NCBI RefSeq assembly: GCF_002937115.1
Contig: NZ_NHRY01000070.1
Coordinates: forward strand, 1-59,584
Reading direction: 5' to 3'
Origin: Rhodopila globiformis
GTDB taxonomy: Bacteria > Pseudomonadota > Alphaproteobacteria > Acetobacterales > Acetobacteraceae
DNA length: 59,584 nt
Under the pieces are notes generated by a model. It worked only from the letters and a program-made list of their open reading frames with translations, did not search any database and was not told the origin of the DNA. Within the stretch, counting starts at the first letter, position 1, and every line of letters starts with the position of its first letter. Of this stretch, positions 38,423-47,420 are shown piece by piece. The position numbers and the translations under genes were made by a program.

Positions 38423-39265
38423 TCACCTGGCGGCAAGCTTCGCAGGCTGCGCCACCGAGGCCGAGGCGGCCGCCTTCTTTTCCTGCGCGGCCCACGCCTT
38501 GAAATCCCTTTCGGATACGGCATGAATTTCGATCGGCATCCGGCTGTGGTTCTGGCCGCAGATCTGGTTGCACTCGCCGTAGAAGGTTCCGATCTTGTCC
38601 GCCTCTAGCCAGGTTTCGATCGTCCGGCCCGGGATCGCGTAGCGCTGCACACCGAAGGACGGGACGAAGAAGCTGTGGATCACGTCGGTGCTGGTGGTCA
38701 GGATGCGGACCTTCTTGCCGACCGGAATGACCATCGGGCTGTCCACGGCCAGCAGCCGCAACTGGCCCGGCTTCAGGTCAGCATCATCAATGTAGTGGCT
38801 GTCCACATCGAAATTGCCCTGGTCGGGATAGCTGTAGGTCCAGTACCACTGGTGCCCGGTGACCTTGATGGTCATGTCGGGGTTCGGCGTGCGGTCCTGG
38901 TAGTAGATCAGCCGGAACGACGGAATCGCAATGATCACCAGGATCAGCACCGGCACCACGGTCCAGGCGATCTCCAGCACCGTGTTGTGGCTGGTCTGGC
39001 TGGGCGTCGGGTTCCGCTTGGAGTTGTAACGAACCATCACCCAGACCAGCAGCGCGGCGACAAACAGCGTGATGACCGTAATGATCGCCAGCACCAGGTC
39101 ATGCAGTTCGATAATGCGATCCTTGATCGGGCTGAAGGAGCGCTGCATGCCCATCTCCCAGGGCTGCGGCTTTCCGACGACGCCCTGAGCCAGAGCGTAG
39201 GGGACCAGTGACAGGCTCAGGATCCCGCCGGCTGCAATCGTACGAAGCCACTTCAATATCCGCAT
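38423..39265 (-). CDS. ctaC: cytochrome c oxidase subunit II
   Basis: 280 residues. Signal peptide (GILSLSLVPYALA), two membrane spans and a periplasmic cupredoxin domain. The CuA site is intact: H in VIHSFFVPSFG, and CNQICGQNHSRM giving Cys, Cys, His and Met. GHQWYWTYSYPD is the electron-entry Trp region. No fused cytochrome c domain. The last 30 residues are Ala/Lys-rich. It is the first gene of the minus-strand cox operon; the promoter should lie in 39266-39400. Confidence 0.97.
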   Translation of the reverse strand: MRILKWLRTIAAGGILSLSLVPYALAQGVVGKPQPWEMGMQRSFSPIKDRIIELHDLVLAIITVITLFVAALLVWVMVRYNSKRNPTPSQTSHNTVLEIAWTVVPVLILVIIAIPSFRLIYYQDRTPNPDMTIKVTGHQWYWTYSYPDQGNFDVDSHYIDDADLKPGQLRLLAVDSPMVIPVGKKVRILTTSTDVIHSFFVPSFGVQRYAIPGRTIETWLEADKIGTFYGECNQICGQNHSRMPIEIHAVSERDFKAWAAQEKKAAASASVAQPAKLAAR

Positions 39266-39560
39266 CGTTTAACCATCCCAGTTCGCTGCATGCGTTGATC
39301 GCTGGCATGCGTTTTCTGCGGGCGGGTCTTAACATGACCCTTTCCCGGCTTCGCCTGCCCAAACCTGAGCGCAGCGATCAACCTTTCGCGGCCAACACCG
39401 GAATGCCCGCGCAGCGACACTGTGGAATCAGGAAAACACAGGCACGGACCCGCGATTCGCCCTGTGGGCGCGGGTGGATGCCTCAGGATAAGTTGTAGGA
39501 TGGGGACCGGCCGTTCAGCCGGTCATTTCAAGTTGCCTCACCGTCCTGGCCGGGCGTGTC

Positions 39561-39752
39561 CCCATCCGTATCAGGATAGGACGGCGGCTGGAGAAGGATT
39601 TGGCGCCCGGTCCGTTGCCCCTCCGTCATGGCCGGGCGTGTCCCGGCCATCCACCCCGCGCCGTTCGTGCGCAGATGGCCGGGACACGCCCAGCCATGAC
39701 GGTGAGGGAGAAGACCTTGCTCCGCCGTACGCCCGATCCTGATACGTATGGG
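39561..39752. repeat. 17-bp outer inverted repeat enclosing another palindrome
   Basis: CCCATCCGTATCAGGAT (39561-39577) matches the reverse complement of 39736-39752 at 16 of 17 bases; just outside, GGCCGGGCGTGT-like and ACGGCCAG segments extend the symmetry loosely. The 78-bp element at 39624-39701 lies inside, giving nested palindromes. Confidence 0.6.
39624..39701. repeat. 78-bp palindromic element with GTCATGG ends
   Basis: It begins CGTCATGGCCGGGCGTGTCC and ends in CAGCCATGACG. Arms ATGGCCGGG/CCCGGCCAT are separated by CCACCCCGCGCCGTTCGTGCG. Same family as the elements at 31314 and 10367 but with a longer central region. Confidence 0.7.
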
Positions 39753-39778
39753 ACGGCCAGCGCAATCGCCACCTTCTA

Positions 39779-40456
39779 TCAGGTGCGCAGACGAACCAGC
39801 GTGAAGATGCCAACCGGCGGCACGGACTCGGCCTCGATATGCGCGAGGTCCTCCGGCGAGAAAATGCCGTCCATGGCGAAGTCCGGATGCCAGCCAAGCC
39901 GCCGCGACGCCGGGGCCATCGCACGTTCCAGCCACCAACGCGGACCCTTGGCGGCGGCGAAGTGGTTGACCATCAGGATATTGCCGCCCGGCCGCACCAG
40001 CCGGCGCATCTCGGCCAGCAGGCGCCGTGGATTTGGCACCACCGACGCAACGAACATGGCAACCGCAATATCGAACGAGTCGTCCGCGAAATTGGTCGCC
40101 TCGGCGTCCATTTCGTGCAGCGCCTTGACGTGCGACAGGCCATCGCGCCGGGTCCGCTCCCGCGCCTTGCGCAGCATCTCGGCGGACAGGTCGATGCCGG
40201 TGATGCGCTTGTCGCGGTTGTAGTGCGGCAGGGCGAGGCCGGTGCCGACCCCAACCTCCAGCACGTCGGTGCCGGGCAGGCGGTTGACCATCGACACAGC
40301 CCGCCGCCGGCCCCATGACGAGACGCCGCCAAACACGGTGTCATAGACGTTTGCCCAGCGCCGGTACGCTGCGACGATCGAAGCACTGTCCAGGGCCGCA
40401 ATCGGTACGAACTGCTCGACAGGGGCCGTGGTGTTCTTTGGGAGCATATGATTCAT
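39779..40456 (-). CDS. class I SAM-dependent methyltransferase, PmtA-like
   Basis: About 225 residues from ATG 40456 (40447 and 40510 are alternatives; none has a strong ribosome-binding site). AdoMet-binding DVLEVGVGTGLALPHY, IDLSAEMLRKARE and DIAVAMFVASVVPNPRRLLA match the phosphatidylethanolamine N-methyltransferase (PmtA) group; the N-terminal YRRWANVYDTVFG block is also typical. It would make phosphatidylcholine precursors at the inner membrane. A different lipid or quinone methyltransferase is possible. Confidence 0.8.
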   Translation of the reverse strand: MNHMLPKNTTAPVEQFVPIAALDSASIVAAYRRWANVYDTVFGGVSSWGRRRAVSMVNRLPGTDVLEVGVGTGLALPHYNRDKRITGIDLSAEMLRKARERTRRDGLSHVKALHEMDAEATNFADDSFDIAVAMFVASVVPNPRRLLAEMRRLVRPGGNILMVNHFAAAKGPRWWLERAMAPASRRLGWHPDFAMDGIFSPEDLAHIEAESVPPVGIFTLVRLRT

Positions 40457-40607
40457 CAGCCGCCAGGTACTCTCATGCACGGGCGCCACAGCGTCACAGC
40501 CGTACCGCATGCCGAATTGCTAAGCAGTCATCCAACGCCATAGATGACCGTGGGTGCCTGTGCAAGGCACCGGCGCCGGAATTGGTGAGAATTAAACCAA
40601 CGTAAGA

Positions 40608-40850
40608 CTAATGTGTCGTAGAAGTCTCACGGGTTCTTGCCGACGCTGCTTCCGGTCCGGCAATCGTTCCGGTCGGCTTCGTGCTGGCATCCTCCAGCGA
40701 GACGTCGTCGGGTTCGGCCATGTTCTTCTTGAACGCCTTGATGCCCTTGGCGAAGTCGCCCATCAACCCGCTGATCTTGTTGCCGCCACCAAACAGCACA
40801 AGGATCACCGCCAGCACCACCAACCAGTGCCAGATGCTGAAGCTACCCAT
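40608..40850 (-). CDS. tatA: Sec-independent translocase subunit TatA
   Basis: 80 residues with GGAGG before the ATG. N-terminal span [19 protein letters not shown], then the amphipathic helix [20 protein letters not shown] and an acidic, disordered tail: the standard TatA layout, forming the pore for folded proteins. tatB and tatC are not adjacent. It is likely also used for the Rieske-type exports of this organism. Confidence 0.95.
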   Translation of the reverse strand: MGSFSIWHWLVVLAVILVLFGGGNKISGLMGDFAKGIKAFKKNMAEPDDVSLEDASTKPTGTIAGPEAASARTRETSTTH

Positions 40851-40981
40851 AAATCCTCCTTAACCGATGTGACGACCAGATCTTGCAGGCGAGCACGTTC
40901 ATCCCGCTCGTCGTTGTTGTGGGCGTCCGGGGGTGACATGGCGCGAGTCGGCGAACGATGCAAGCGCCGTTTAACAGCTTC

Positions 40982-41449
40982 TCATGATACCCCGTCGGGT
41001 CGGCCGGCGCGGTGATAGGGGTGGCCAAGCGCAATCGCCTGCGCCCGGTAGAGTTGCTCGGCCAGCATGGCGCGGACCAGGAAGTGCGGCCAGGTCATGG
41101 CACCCAGCGACAACACGAAATCGGCCCGCTCGATCACCGCCTGGTCCAGACCCTCGGCGCCCCCGATCAAAAAGCCGATCGGCCGGGCCAGTTCGGCCCA
41201 TTGCCGCAGCCGGGCCGCCAGGGTTTCGCTGTCCAGCGCGCGGCCGCGCGGGTCGAGCGGCACGGCGAAGGCATTGCGCGGCAGGGCGGCCAGCAATGCA
41301 GCTCCTTCCTGCCGCTTGACCACGACGGGAGTCCCGCGTGCTTCGGGCACCTCGACGAGTGTTGGCGGCGGCCGCAGCCGCGCGCTGTAGCGGGCCAGCA
41401 GCTCGGCCTCCGGGCAGGCGCGCAGGCGTCCGACGGCGATGATGTGCAT
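40982..41449 (-). CDS. rlmH: 23S rRNA pseudouridine(1915) N3-methyltransferase RlmH
   Basis: 155 residues from ATG 41449 ([20 protein letters not shown]); the upstream open frame is not family-like. SPOUT knot: [20 protein letters not shown], then [20 protein letters not shown] and [15 protein letters not shown] are the diagnostic end. It methylates pseudouridine 1915 in helix 69 of 23S rRNA on the 70S ribosome. It stands between tatA and tRNA-Val. Confidence 0.95.
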   Translation of the reverse strand: MHIIAVGRLRACPEAELLARYSARLRPPPTLVEVPEARGTPVVVKRQEGAALLAALPRNAFAVPLDPRGRALDSETLAARLRQWAELARPIGFLIGGAEGLDQAVIERADFVLSLGAMTWPHFLVRAMLAEQLYRAQAIALGHPYHRAGRPDGVS

Positions 41450-41564
41450 CAGGCGGCATACTTTCTGAATGACGGAAGATTCATCGCCGGGAATAGACCG
41501 AAACATGACGTTCCGGACTTGCGGAGCGTTCCGCTCGCGGCTAAACACGGCTTCCCGAACGGAC

Positions 41565-41639
<75 letters not shown>

Positions 41640-41649
41640 GTCCGTCCCT

Positions 41650-44600
41650 TCAATCCGCCTCGGCCCCCATCTTCGACGCCAGCGCCGGCACCCGTGCCTT
41701 GCGCGGCGCCAGCCAGTGCTGCAGCCGATCGAGGTACAGGTACACCACCGGGGTGGTGTACAATGTCAGGATCTGGCTCAGCGCCAGCCCGCCCACCATG
41801 GCGAACCCCAGCGGGCGCCGCAGCTCCGACCCCGTGCCGCTGCCGAGCATCAGCGGCAGGCCGGACAGCATGGCGGCCATCGTCGTCATCAGGATCGGGC
41901 GGAACCGCAGCAGGCAGGCCTGGCGGATCGCCGCCAGCGGAGCCGCGCCGTCCCGCCGCTCGGCGGTGATGGCGAAGTCCACCATCATGATGCCGTTCTT
42001 CTTGACGATGCCGATCAGCAGGATGATGCCGATCAGGGCGATCACCGTCATGTCGTAGTGGAACGCCATCAGCGTCAGCAACGCGCCGACGCCGGCCGAG
42101 GGCAGGGTGGACAGGATCGTCAGCGGCAGGATGTAGCTTTCATACAGGATGCCCAGGATGATGTACACGGTGACCAGCGCCGCCGCGATCAGGTAGGGCT
42201 GGCCGGACAGCGACCTCTGGAACGCCTGCGCCGTCCCCTGGAACGAGCCTTGCAGCGCCACCGGCGTGCCCATGTCCAGCATGGCGGCGTGGACGGCATC
42301 GACCGCCTGCCCCAGCGCCACGCCTTTCGCCAGGTTGAACGAGATGGTCACCGCCGGGAACTGCCCCTGGTGGCTGATCGACAGCGGCCGCACCGGCACC
42401 GTCGTCCACTTGGCGAACGCCGACAGCGGCACCGTCTGGCCGGTCGTCGAATGGACATACAGGTTGTTCAACGTGGCCAGGTCGCCCGCCGCGTCCGGCG
42501 TGACCTCCAGGATCACGTGGTAGGTGTTGACCTGGCTGAAGTACTGCGTGACCTGCCGCTGGCCGAACGCGTCATACAGCGTGTCGTCGATGACCTGCGG
42601 CTGCACCCCGAACCGCGCGGCGGCGTCGCGGTCGATGGTCATCGTCAGGGTGGTGCCGCCGGTCTGCTGGTCGCTGGTGACGTCGCGCAGCATCGGCAGG
42701 CCCTGCAGCTTCTTCAGCACTTTCGGCGCCCACTGGAACAGTTCGTCGATGTCGGCGTCCTGCAGCGTGTACTGGAACTCGGTCTTGGTCAGCCGGCCGC
42801 CGACGCGGATGTCCTGCGAGGCCTGCAGGAACGCCGCGGCGCCCGGAATCGTCGCCAGCTTCGGGCGCAGCCGGGCGATGTAGTCCTGCGCCGAGCCGCC
42901 AACCCGCTGGTCCCACGGCTTCAGCGCGATGTAGATGCGCCCGTTGTTTTCCGTCTCCCCGGCCGAACCGGCGCCCACCGTCGCGCCATACGACAAGGTG
43001 TCCGGATCGGCGCCTATAATGGCGTTCAGCTTGCGCTGGATCTGCACCATCTGCTGGTAGGAGATGTCCTGCGCCCCTTCCGTCACGCCGGCCACCAGGC
43101 CGTTGTCCTGCTCCGGAAAGAAGCCCTTCGGGATGACGACATACAGGTAGACCGTGCCGGCCATCGTCGCCAGGAACACCATCAGGGTGACGAACCGGAA
43201 CCGCAGGGCGACATCCAGGGTGCGGCGATACCCGGCGACCATGGCGTCGAAGAAGCGCTCGACCATCCAGTAGGCCCGGCTGTGCCGCCCGCTGCCATGC
43301 CGCAGGAAGCGCGAGCACATCATCGGCGTCAGCGTCAGCGACACGACCGCCGAGACCAGCACGGCGACGGAGACCGTCATCGCGAACTCGCGGAACAGCC
43401 GGCCGATGATGCCGCCCATCAGCAGCAGCGGGATGAACACCGCCACCAGCGACAGGCTGATCGACACGATGGTGAAGCCGATCTCGGCGGCGCCCTTCAG
43501 GGCGGCCTCCATCGGGTTCATGCCCCTCTCGATGTGCCGGTAGATGTTCTCCAGCATGACGATGGCGTCGTCGACCACGAAACCGACGGCGATGGTCAGG
43601 CCCATCAGCGACAGGTTGTCCAGGCTGAAGCCGAGCAGGTACATCGCCGCGAAAGTACATATCAGCGCCACCGGCACGGTGACCGAGGGAATGATCGTCG
43701 CCCAGGCGCTGCGCAGGAACAGGAAGATCACCATCACCACCAGGGCGATCGACAGCATCATAGTGAACTGCACCTCGGCCAGCGAGGCGCGGATGGTCTG
43801 CGTCCGGTCCATGATGACGCTGACGTGGATGGCCGGCGGCAGCGCGGCTTCCAGGCGCGGCAACGTGGCCTTGATGCGCTCGACGGTGTCGATGACGTTG
43901 GCGCCGGGCTGCTTGAAGATCACCAGCAGCAGGCCCTTCTTGCCGTTCTGCCAGGCGGTCATGAGGCGGTTTTCCGGGGCGTCGACGGCCCGCCCGATGT
44001 CGCGCACCCGCACCGGGGCACCGTGGCGCCAGGCCAGGATGACGTTGTCGTACTCCGCCGCCTTGGTCAGCTGGTCGTTGTTGTAGATGGTGAAGGCCCG
44101 CTTCGGCGTCTCGATCGTGCCCTTCGGAGCGTCCACCGTGGCGTTCACCAGGACGTGGCGCACGTCCTCCAGCGTCATGCCCATCGCCGCCAGCTTGGCC
44201 GGATCCACCTGGACGCGGACGGCGCGCTTCTGCTCGCCGCCGATGTAAAGGCCGGACACGCCGGCGATCTGCGACACATGCTGCGCCAGCACAACGTCGG
44301 CGTAGTCGTCGACCGTGATCAGCGGCAGCTCGTCCGACTGCACGGCGATGATCAGGATGGGCGAGTCGGATGGGTTGACCTTCCAGTAGTCCGGGCTGGA
44401 GGGCAGGTCCTTCGGCAACTGGCCGCTGGCGGCGTTGATCGAGGCCTGCACGTCGCTGGACGCCGCGTCGATGTTGCGGTCCAGGTCGAACTGCAGCGTG
44501 ATCTGCGTCTGCCCCAGCACGCTGACCGACGTCATCTCGCTCAGCCCGGACATTTGCGCGAACTGCCGTTCCAGCGGCTGGGCCACGGTGCTGGCCATGG

Positions 44601-44772
44601 TTTCCGGGCTGGCGCCGGGCAGCTGGGCGGAGACCATGATGGTCGGGAAATCGACCCGCGGCAGCGGCGCGACCGGCAGGAACGGGTACGCGGCGAGGCC
44701 AACCAGGACCAGGGCCGCAGTCAGCAGCGACGTCGCGACCGGGCGGCGGATGAACGGGGTGGAAATGCTCAT
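41650..44772 (-). CDS. RND efflux permease, HAE1 family, MdtC-like
   Basis: 1040 residues. Inner-membrane trimeric proton-driven pump: N-terminal STPFIRRPVATSLLTAALVL, periplasmic PGASPETMASTVAQPLERQ, the GLTIAVGFVVDDAIVMLENI span with the paired Asp proton relay, and GFFPEQDNGLVAGV. Most similar in style to MdtC/MuxC. MdtABC pumps use two different permeases, but only one is here and no outer-membrane factor, so it may form a homotrimer and use a TolC encoded elsewhere. The membrane-fusion gene is upstream on the same strand, separated by 320 bp with a large hairpin. Confidence 0.95.
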   Translation of the reverse strand: MSISTPFIRRPVATSLLTAALVLVGLAAYPFLPVAPLPRVDFPTIMVSAQLPGASPETMASTVAQPLERQFAQMSGLSEMTSVSVLGQTQITLQFDLDRNIDAASSDVQASINAASGQLPKDLPSSPDYWKVNPSDSPILIIAVQSDELPLITVDDYADVVLAQHVSQIAGVSGLYIGGEQKRAVRVQVDPAKLAAMGMTLEDVRHVLVNATVDAPKGTIETPKRAFTIYNNDQLTKAAEYDNVILAWRHGAPVRVRDIGRAVDAPENRLMTAWQNGKKGLLLVIFKQPGANVIDTVERIKATLPRLEAALPPAIHVSVIMDRTQTIRASLAEVQFTMMLSIALVVMVIFLFLRSAWATIIPSVTVPVALICTFAAMYLLGFSLDNLSLMGLTIAVGFVVDDAIVMLENIYRHIERGMNPMEAALKGAAEIGFTIVSISLSLVAVFIPLLLMGGIIGRLFREFAMTVSVAVLVSAVVSLTLTPMMCSRFLRHGSGRHSRAYWMVERFFDAMVAGYRRTLDVALRFRFVTLMVFLATMAGTVYLYVVIPKGFFPEQDNGLVAGVTEGAQDISYQQMVQIQRKLNAIIGADPDTLSYGATVGAGSAGETENNGRIYIALKPWDQRVGGSAQDYIARLRPKLATIPGAAAFLQASQDIRVGGRLTKTEFQYTLQDADIDELFQWAPKVLKKLQGLPMLRDVTSDQQTGGTTLTMTIDRDAAARFGVQPQVIDDTLYDAFGQRQVTQYFSQVNTYHVILEVTPDAAGDLATLNNLYVHSTTGQTVPLSAFAKWTTVPVRPLSISHQGQFPAVTISFNLAKGVALGQAVDAVHAAMLDMGTPVALQGSFQGTAQAFQRSLSGQPYLIAAALVTVYIILGILYESYILPLTILSTLPSAGVGALLTLMAFHYDMTVIALIGIILLIGIVKKNGIMMVDFAITAERRDGAAPLAAIRQACLLRFRPILMTTMAAMLSGLPLMLGSGTGSELRRPLGFAMVGGLALSQILTLYTTPVVYLYLDRLQHWLAPRKARVPALASKMGAEAD

Positions 44773-44929
44773 GCGAAGGGCTTCTCCACGAGGTTAGTCA
44801 ACCGGCGAGCCGGGACCGCGATGGCGGGAGATGGGCGAGGCCGTCGCCTTGCCGTCCGTCGCCCCCTCGTCATGGCCGGGCGTGTCCCTACGGGATGCAC
44901 GAATTTCGGAAACGGTCCGCCGCGGCGTT

Positions 44930-45023
44930 CCCCGATCGTCATGGCCCGGCTTGTCCGGGCCACCTGTCGCGGCACACGTGCTGGAATAGGTGGCCCGGAC
45001 AAGCCGGGCCATGACGATCGGGG
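44930..45023. repeat. 36-bp perfect-arm hairpin between efflux genes
   Basis: CCCCGATCGTCATGGCCCGG and the next 16 bases (44930-44965) pair perfectly with 44988-45023 across a 22-nt loop containing GCACACGTGC. Ends carry the GTCATGG signature. A separate half-copy, CGTCATGGCCGGGCGTGTCC, lies at 44868-44887. It is in the 320-nt gap between the membrane-fusion gene (upstream) and the permease gene on the minus strand, which otherwise holds nothing I recognise, and would lie in their mRNA if they form an operon. Confidence 0.75.
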
Positions 45024-45092
45024 GGAAGACGACCGGCCTCCCTTCGCCCGACCACCGGCGCCTGCGGATCCGCATTTCCATGGCAGATCCAT

Positions 45093-46244
45093 TCAGGTGC
45101 CCGGTTTCGCCGGTTCCGCCGGTGCCTCCCGCACGGCGACGCGCGTGCCGGACTGCAGCCTGGACTGGCCGTTCGTCACGACCACGTCCCCGGCAAGCAG
45201 TCCGCTCGAAACGACGTAAAGATCGCCCTCCTGCCGGGCCACCTCCACCGGCTGCATCGCCACGACGTCATTCGGCCCGACCCGATAGACGAACAGCCCG
45301 TCGGGACCATGCTGGATGGCCGCCGCCGCGACGGCGACCACATCACGGTCTATCCCCAGCAGCAACGCCACATGGACGAACTGGCCCGGCCAGAGCAGGC
45401 GCTGCTTGTTCGGCATGTCCGCTTTCAGCTTGATCGTCCCGGTCGTGCTGTCGATCGTGTTGTCGGCCGTCAGCAGCACGCCGCGGTCGAGCTCGGTCCT
45501 GTCGTCGTCGGCATAGACGACGGTTTCGACCGGATGCTGCCCCATCGCCCGGGTAACAGCCGGCAGCGAGTCCTGCGGCAGGGTGAAGGTGACCGTGATC
45601 GGCTGCACCTGGGCAATCGACATGATCGGCGTCGCCTCCGCCGAGTGGACGACGTTGCCCGGATCGACATTGCGCAGGCCGACCCGGCCATTGAACGGCG
45701 CCGTGATGAAGCAGAAGCTGAGATTGAGCTGCGCGGTTTCGATCTGCGCATCGTCACCCGCAAGCGTGGCGACCAGTTGGTTGACCATCGCCCGCTGGGT
45801 ATCGACCTGCTGGTGCGAGGCGAAGTCGCTCCGGCTCAGCGCCGCGTAGCGCGCCAGGTCCGCCCGGGCGTTGGCCAGTTGCGCCTCGTCCTGCTGCTTC
45901 CTGGCGAGAGCGGCGGCCAGGGTCGCGTGATAGGGGCGCGGGTCGATGACGGCCAGCAGATCGCCCTTCCTGACATCCTGGCCTTCCCTGACCGGCACCC
46001 GGGTCAGCGTCCCATCGACCCGCGGCCGCAACTGGACGGAATAGTAGGCCTGGACCGTGCCGAGACCGTGCAGCCAAATCGGCACGTCCTGGCGAGTCAC
46101 CTTGGCGGCCACGACCGGGATCGCAGACGGTGCCGTCTCCAGCTGGGCGGCCGCGATGCACGGGGCGAGGAGAACGGCGAACGCGGCCACTGCGGCAAGC
46201 ACGCTCCTCCCCATCCGAACCATGTTACGGCTCGTGTCCGCCAT
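45093..46244 (-). CDS. RND efflux membrane-fusion protein, MdtA-like
   Basis: 383 residues. Signal peptide ending near PCIAAAQL. Lipoyl/barrel-sandwich half VRPRV-like (SVQLRPRVDGTLTRVPVREG), helical hairpin with DPRPYHATLAAALARKQQDE, second half ITAPFNGRVGLRNVDPGNVV, then the beta-barrel and membrane-proximal domains. The short form of the helix hairpin and VYADDDRTELDRGVL are typical for MdtA-type adaptors, which link the permease to an outer-membrane channel. It is first in the minus-strand efflux pair; no regulator gene is adjacent. Confidence 0.95.
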   Translation of the reverse strand: MADTSRNMVRMGRSVLAAVAAFAVLLAPCIAAAQLETAPSAIPVVAAKVTRQDVPIWLHGLGTVQAYYSVQLRPRVDGTLTRVPVREGQDVRKGDLLAVIDPRPYHATLAAALARKQQDEAQLANARADLARYAALSRSDFASHQQVDTQRAMVNQLVATLAGDDAQIETAQLNLSFCFITAPFNGRVGLRNVDPGNVVHSAEATPIMSIAQVQPITVTFTLPQDSLPAVTRAMGQHPVETVVYADDDRTELDRGVLLTADNTIDSTTGTIKLKADMPNKQRLLWPGQFVHVALLLGIDRDVVAVAAAAIQHGPDGLFVYRVGPNDVVAMQPVEVARQEGDLYVVSSGLLAGDVVVTNGQSRLQSGTRVAVREAPAEPAKPGT

Positions 46245-46692
46245 CGCTCACTCCAATATTGCTCAGGGTCTGATGCAGAATGACCGCTCCCATTGTGGCA
46301 AGGACGCCCCGACCGTCATGCGGCCCTGCGGCCACCATGACACGGAAGGGCCGGTGCGCCGGCTCCGGCGGATCGGTAATTTCCCCCAAGCCCTTCATGC
46401 CCGGACGAGCATGCCACAGTCATCAGGACCAACCGGGCTACAAGCACCCGCTCCTTGTTCCCATATCACTCCATCACCGATCAGTTTGGAAACAAACGCC
46501 AGCGTGAAGGCCCTGGTAGCAGCCTGAACAGCCCGTTGGATCAAGCTCTGTTCGATCTGTGCGGTGATAGGGCTGGTCCGGTATGTTTATCGCGTGACGG
46601 AACGCCCCACCAATCATCAAGCAGCGACCCATTCGACTGCCGCGCCAGCGAGTGGTAAGGTGGCAAAGAGGTGAATACCGCCGGAGTTCAAC
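46245..46692. other. 448-nt divergent region before toxin-antitoxin candidate
   Basis: No gene supported. It contains an imperfect GTCATG/CATGAC hairpin (46314-46341) and is visibly less GC-rich than the flanks, particularly after 46450. It should hold the promoter of the efflux genes (minus strand) and of the antitoxin gene (plus strand). No clear regulator site seen. Confidence 0.45.
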
Positions 46693-46935
46693 ATGCGTTG
46701 GAAAGACATTAAAGAGAGCACAACCTTAGGTCGCTCTCCTCCTTCGGGGTGGGCGGAAGAGCTGGAACGCGGGCTTGACGATATCCGGCTGGGGCGTGTC
46801 GTGCCGGTCAGTGACGTGATCGGCGATCTCGACGCGGCCTTGGCGGAAATGGCCAACGACGGGCTGGGCGGCGAGGTTGGCCATGGCGAAGATAGCCGAA
46901 ACAGCTCGGCGGCAAATCAACGATCTCAAAAATGA
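46693..46935 (+). CDS. putative antitoxin of a type II toxin-antitoxin pair
   Basis: 80 residues. The N-terminal half (GWAEELERGLDDIRLGRVVP, then VSDVIGDLDAALAEM) has the look of ParD/RelB-like or UPF-type antitoxins, in which ERGLDDIRxGRVVP is common. The last 25 residues (GLGGEVGHGEDSRNSSAANQ) look like readthrough of the toxin start and may not be important. It overlaps the toxin gene by 53 nt in another frame. The local base composition is lower in G+C than the neighbours, suggesting recent acquisition. Antitoxin assignment is inference from position and length. Confidence 0.5.
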   Translation: MRWKDIKESTTLGRSPPSGWAEELERGLDDIRLGRVVPVSDVIGDLDAALAEMANDGLGGEVGHGEDSRNSSAANQRSQK

Positions 46936-47152
46936 TTTTCGGCAGAAGCAGCGTCCCGAAGCTATCTGGAATCTGCGGCAGGCCATTATTGCGGCAGAAG
47001 CAGCCGTTGATGATCCGAATACCCGGTACCGAACCTATCCAGCGACATACACAAGTCTGTCACGTCCCGGTGTTCGATGGATAAACCTTCGTGTCTATTG
47101 GATAACCTACAAGCGCAGCAAAGGCGAAATGGTCATTACCAACGTCTTTTAG
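46883..47152 (+). CDS. putative RelE/ParE-like toxin
   Basis: 89 residues from ATG 46883 (TTG 46877 is an alternative). An N-terminal helix (AETARRQINDLKNDFRQKQR) and a C-terminal beta sheet rich in Arg, Lys and Tyr (YRTYPATYTSLSRPGVRWIN, then WITYKRSKGEMVITNVF) fit the RelE/ParE fold, and the VYWITYKRS strand is similar to ParE-type toxins. The catalytic residues cannot be assigned. The gene starts inside the antitoxin gene, a common arrangement. Lower-GC composition supports horizontal transfer. Confidence 0.5.
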   Translation: MAKIAETARRQINDLKNDFRQKQRPEAIWNLRQAIIAAEAAVDDPNTRYRTYPATYTSLSRPGVRWINLRVYWITYKRSKGEMVITNVF

Positions 47153-47354
47153 GAGCAGGCTGACATCCCGGCACGCTATGGCCGCCTCGTTCGGCGCTGA
47201 CCTCTCAAGCCCAACTGGATGATGGCCGCACACGTCGATCAGCGCATCCCTTTATCATGCCATGCGCCACGCATGCATTCCAGCGAACCGGGACAAAACG
47301 CCGGTCTGCACCGGGTTCGCCCGCCAATGAACCGTCTTTCCGCCGGAAACGAAA

Positions 47355-47389
47355 ACGGGCCACATCCAGGCGATCTGGACGTGGCCCGT
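47355..47389 (-). terminator. intrinsic terminator of acs
   Basis: ACGGGCCACATCCAG pairs with CTGGACGTGGCCCGT (15-bp stem, one G-U-compatible mismatch) around a GCGAT loop. On the minus strand the stem is followed by TTTTCGTTT. It sits 32 bp after the acs stop. Confidence 0.8.
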
Positions 47390-47420
47390 CGTCAGGCGAC
47401 GTATGGCAGCAGCCGATGGG

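Larger units (their letters stand above)
39266..39778. other. 513-nt intergenic region packed with inverted repeats
   Basis: No gene seen. It contains a 7-bp hairpin (GACCGGC/GCCGGTC, 39505-39524), a 17-bp outer inverted repeat (39561-39577 with 39736-39752, one mismatch) and an inner palindromic element at 39624-39701. The ctaC promoter should be in the part next to 39266. No clear promoter consensus is visible. Confidence 0.55.

Noticed and set aside
41716-45219. 1167-codon open frame on the plus strand
   Set aside because: Antisense shadow of the RND permease, rich in His/Arg/Gln as expected from reversed high-GC codons; no ribosome-binding site or domain.
47153-47354. Possible small genes after the toxin gene
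   Set aside because: Frames are short and composition-driven; no ribosome-binding site or recognisable domain.
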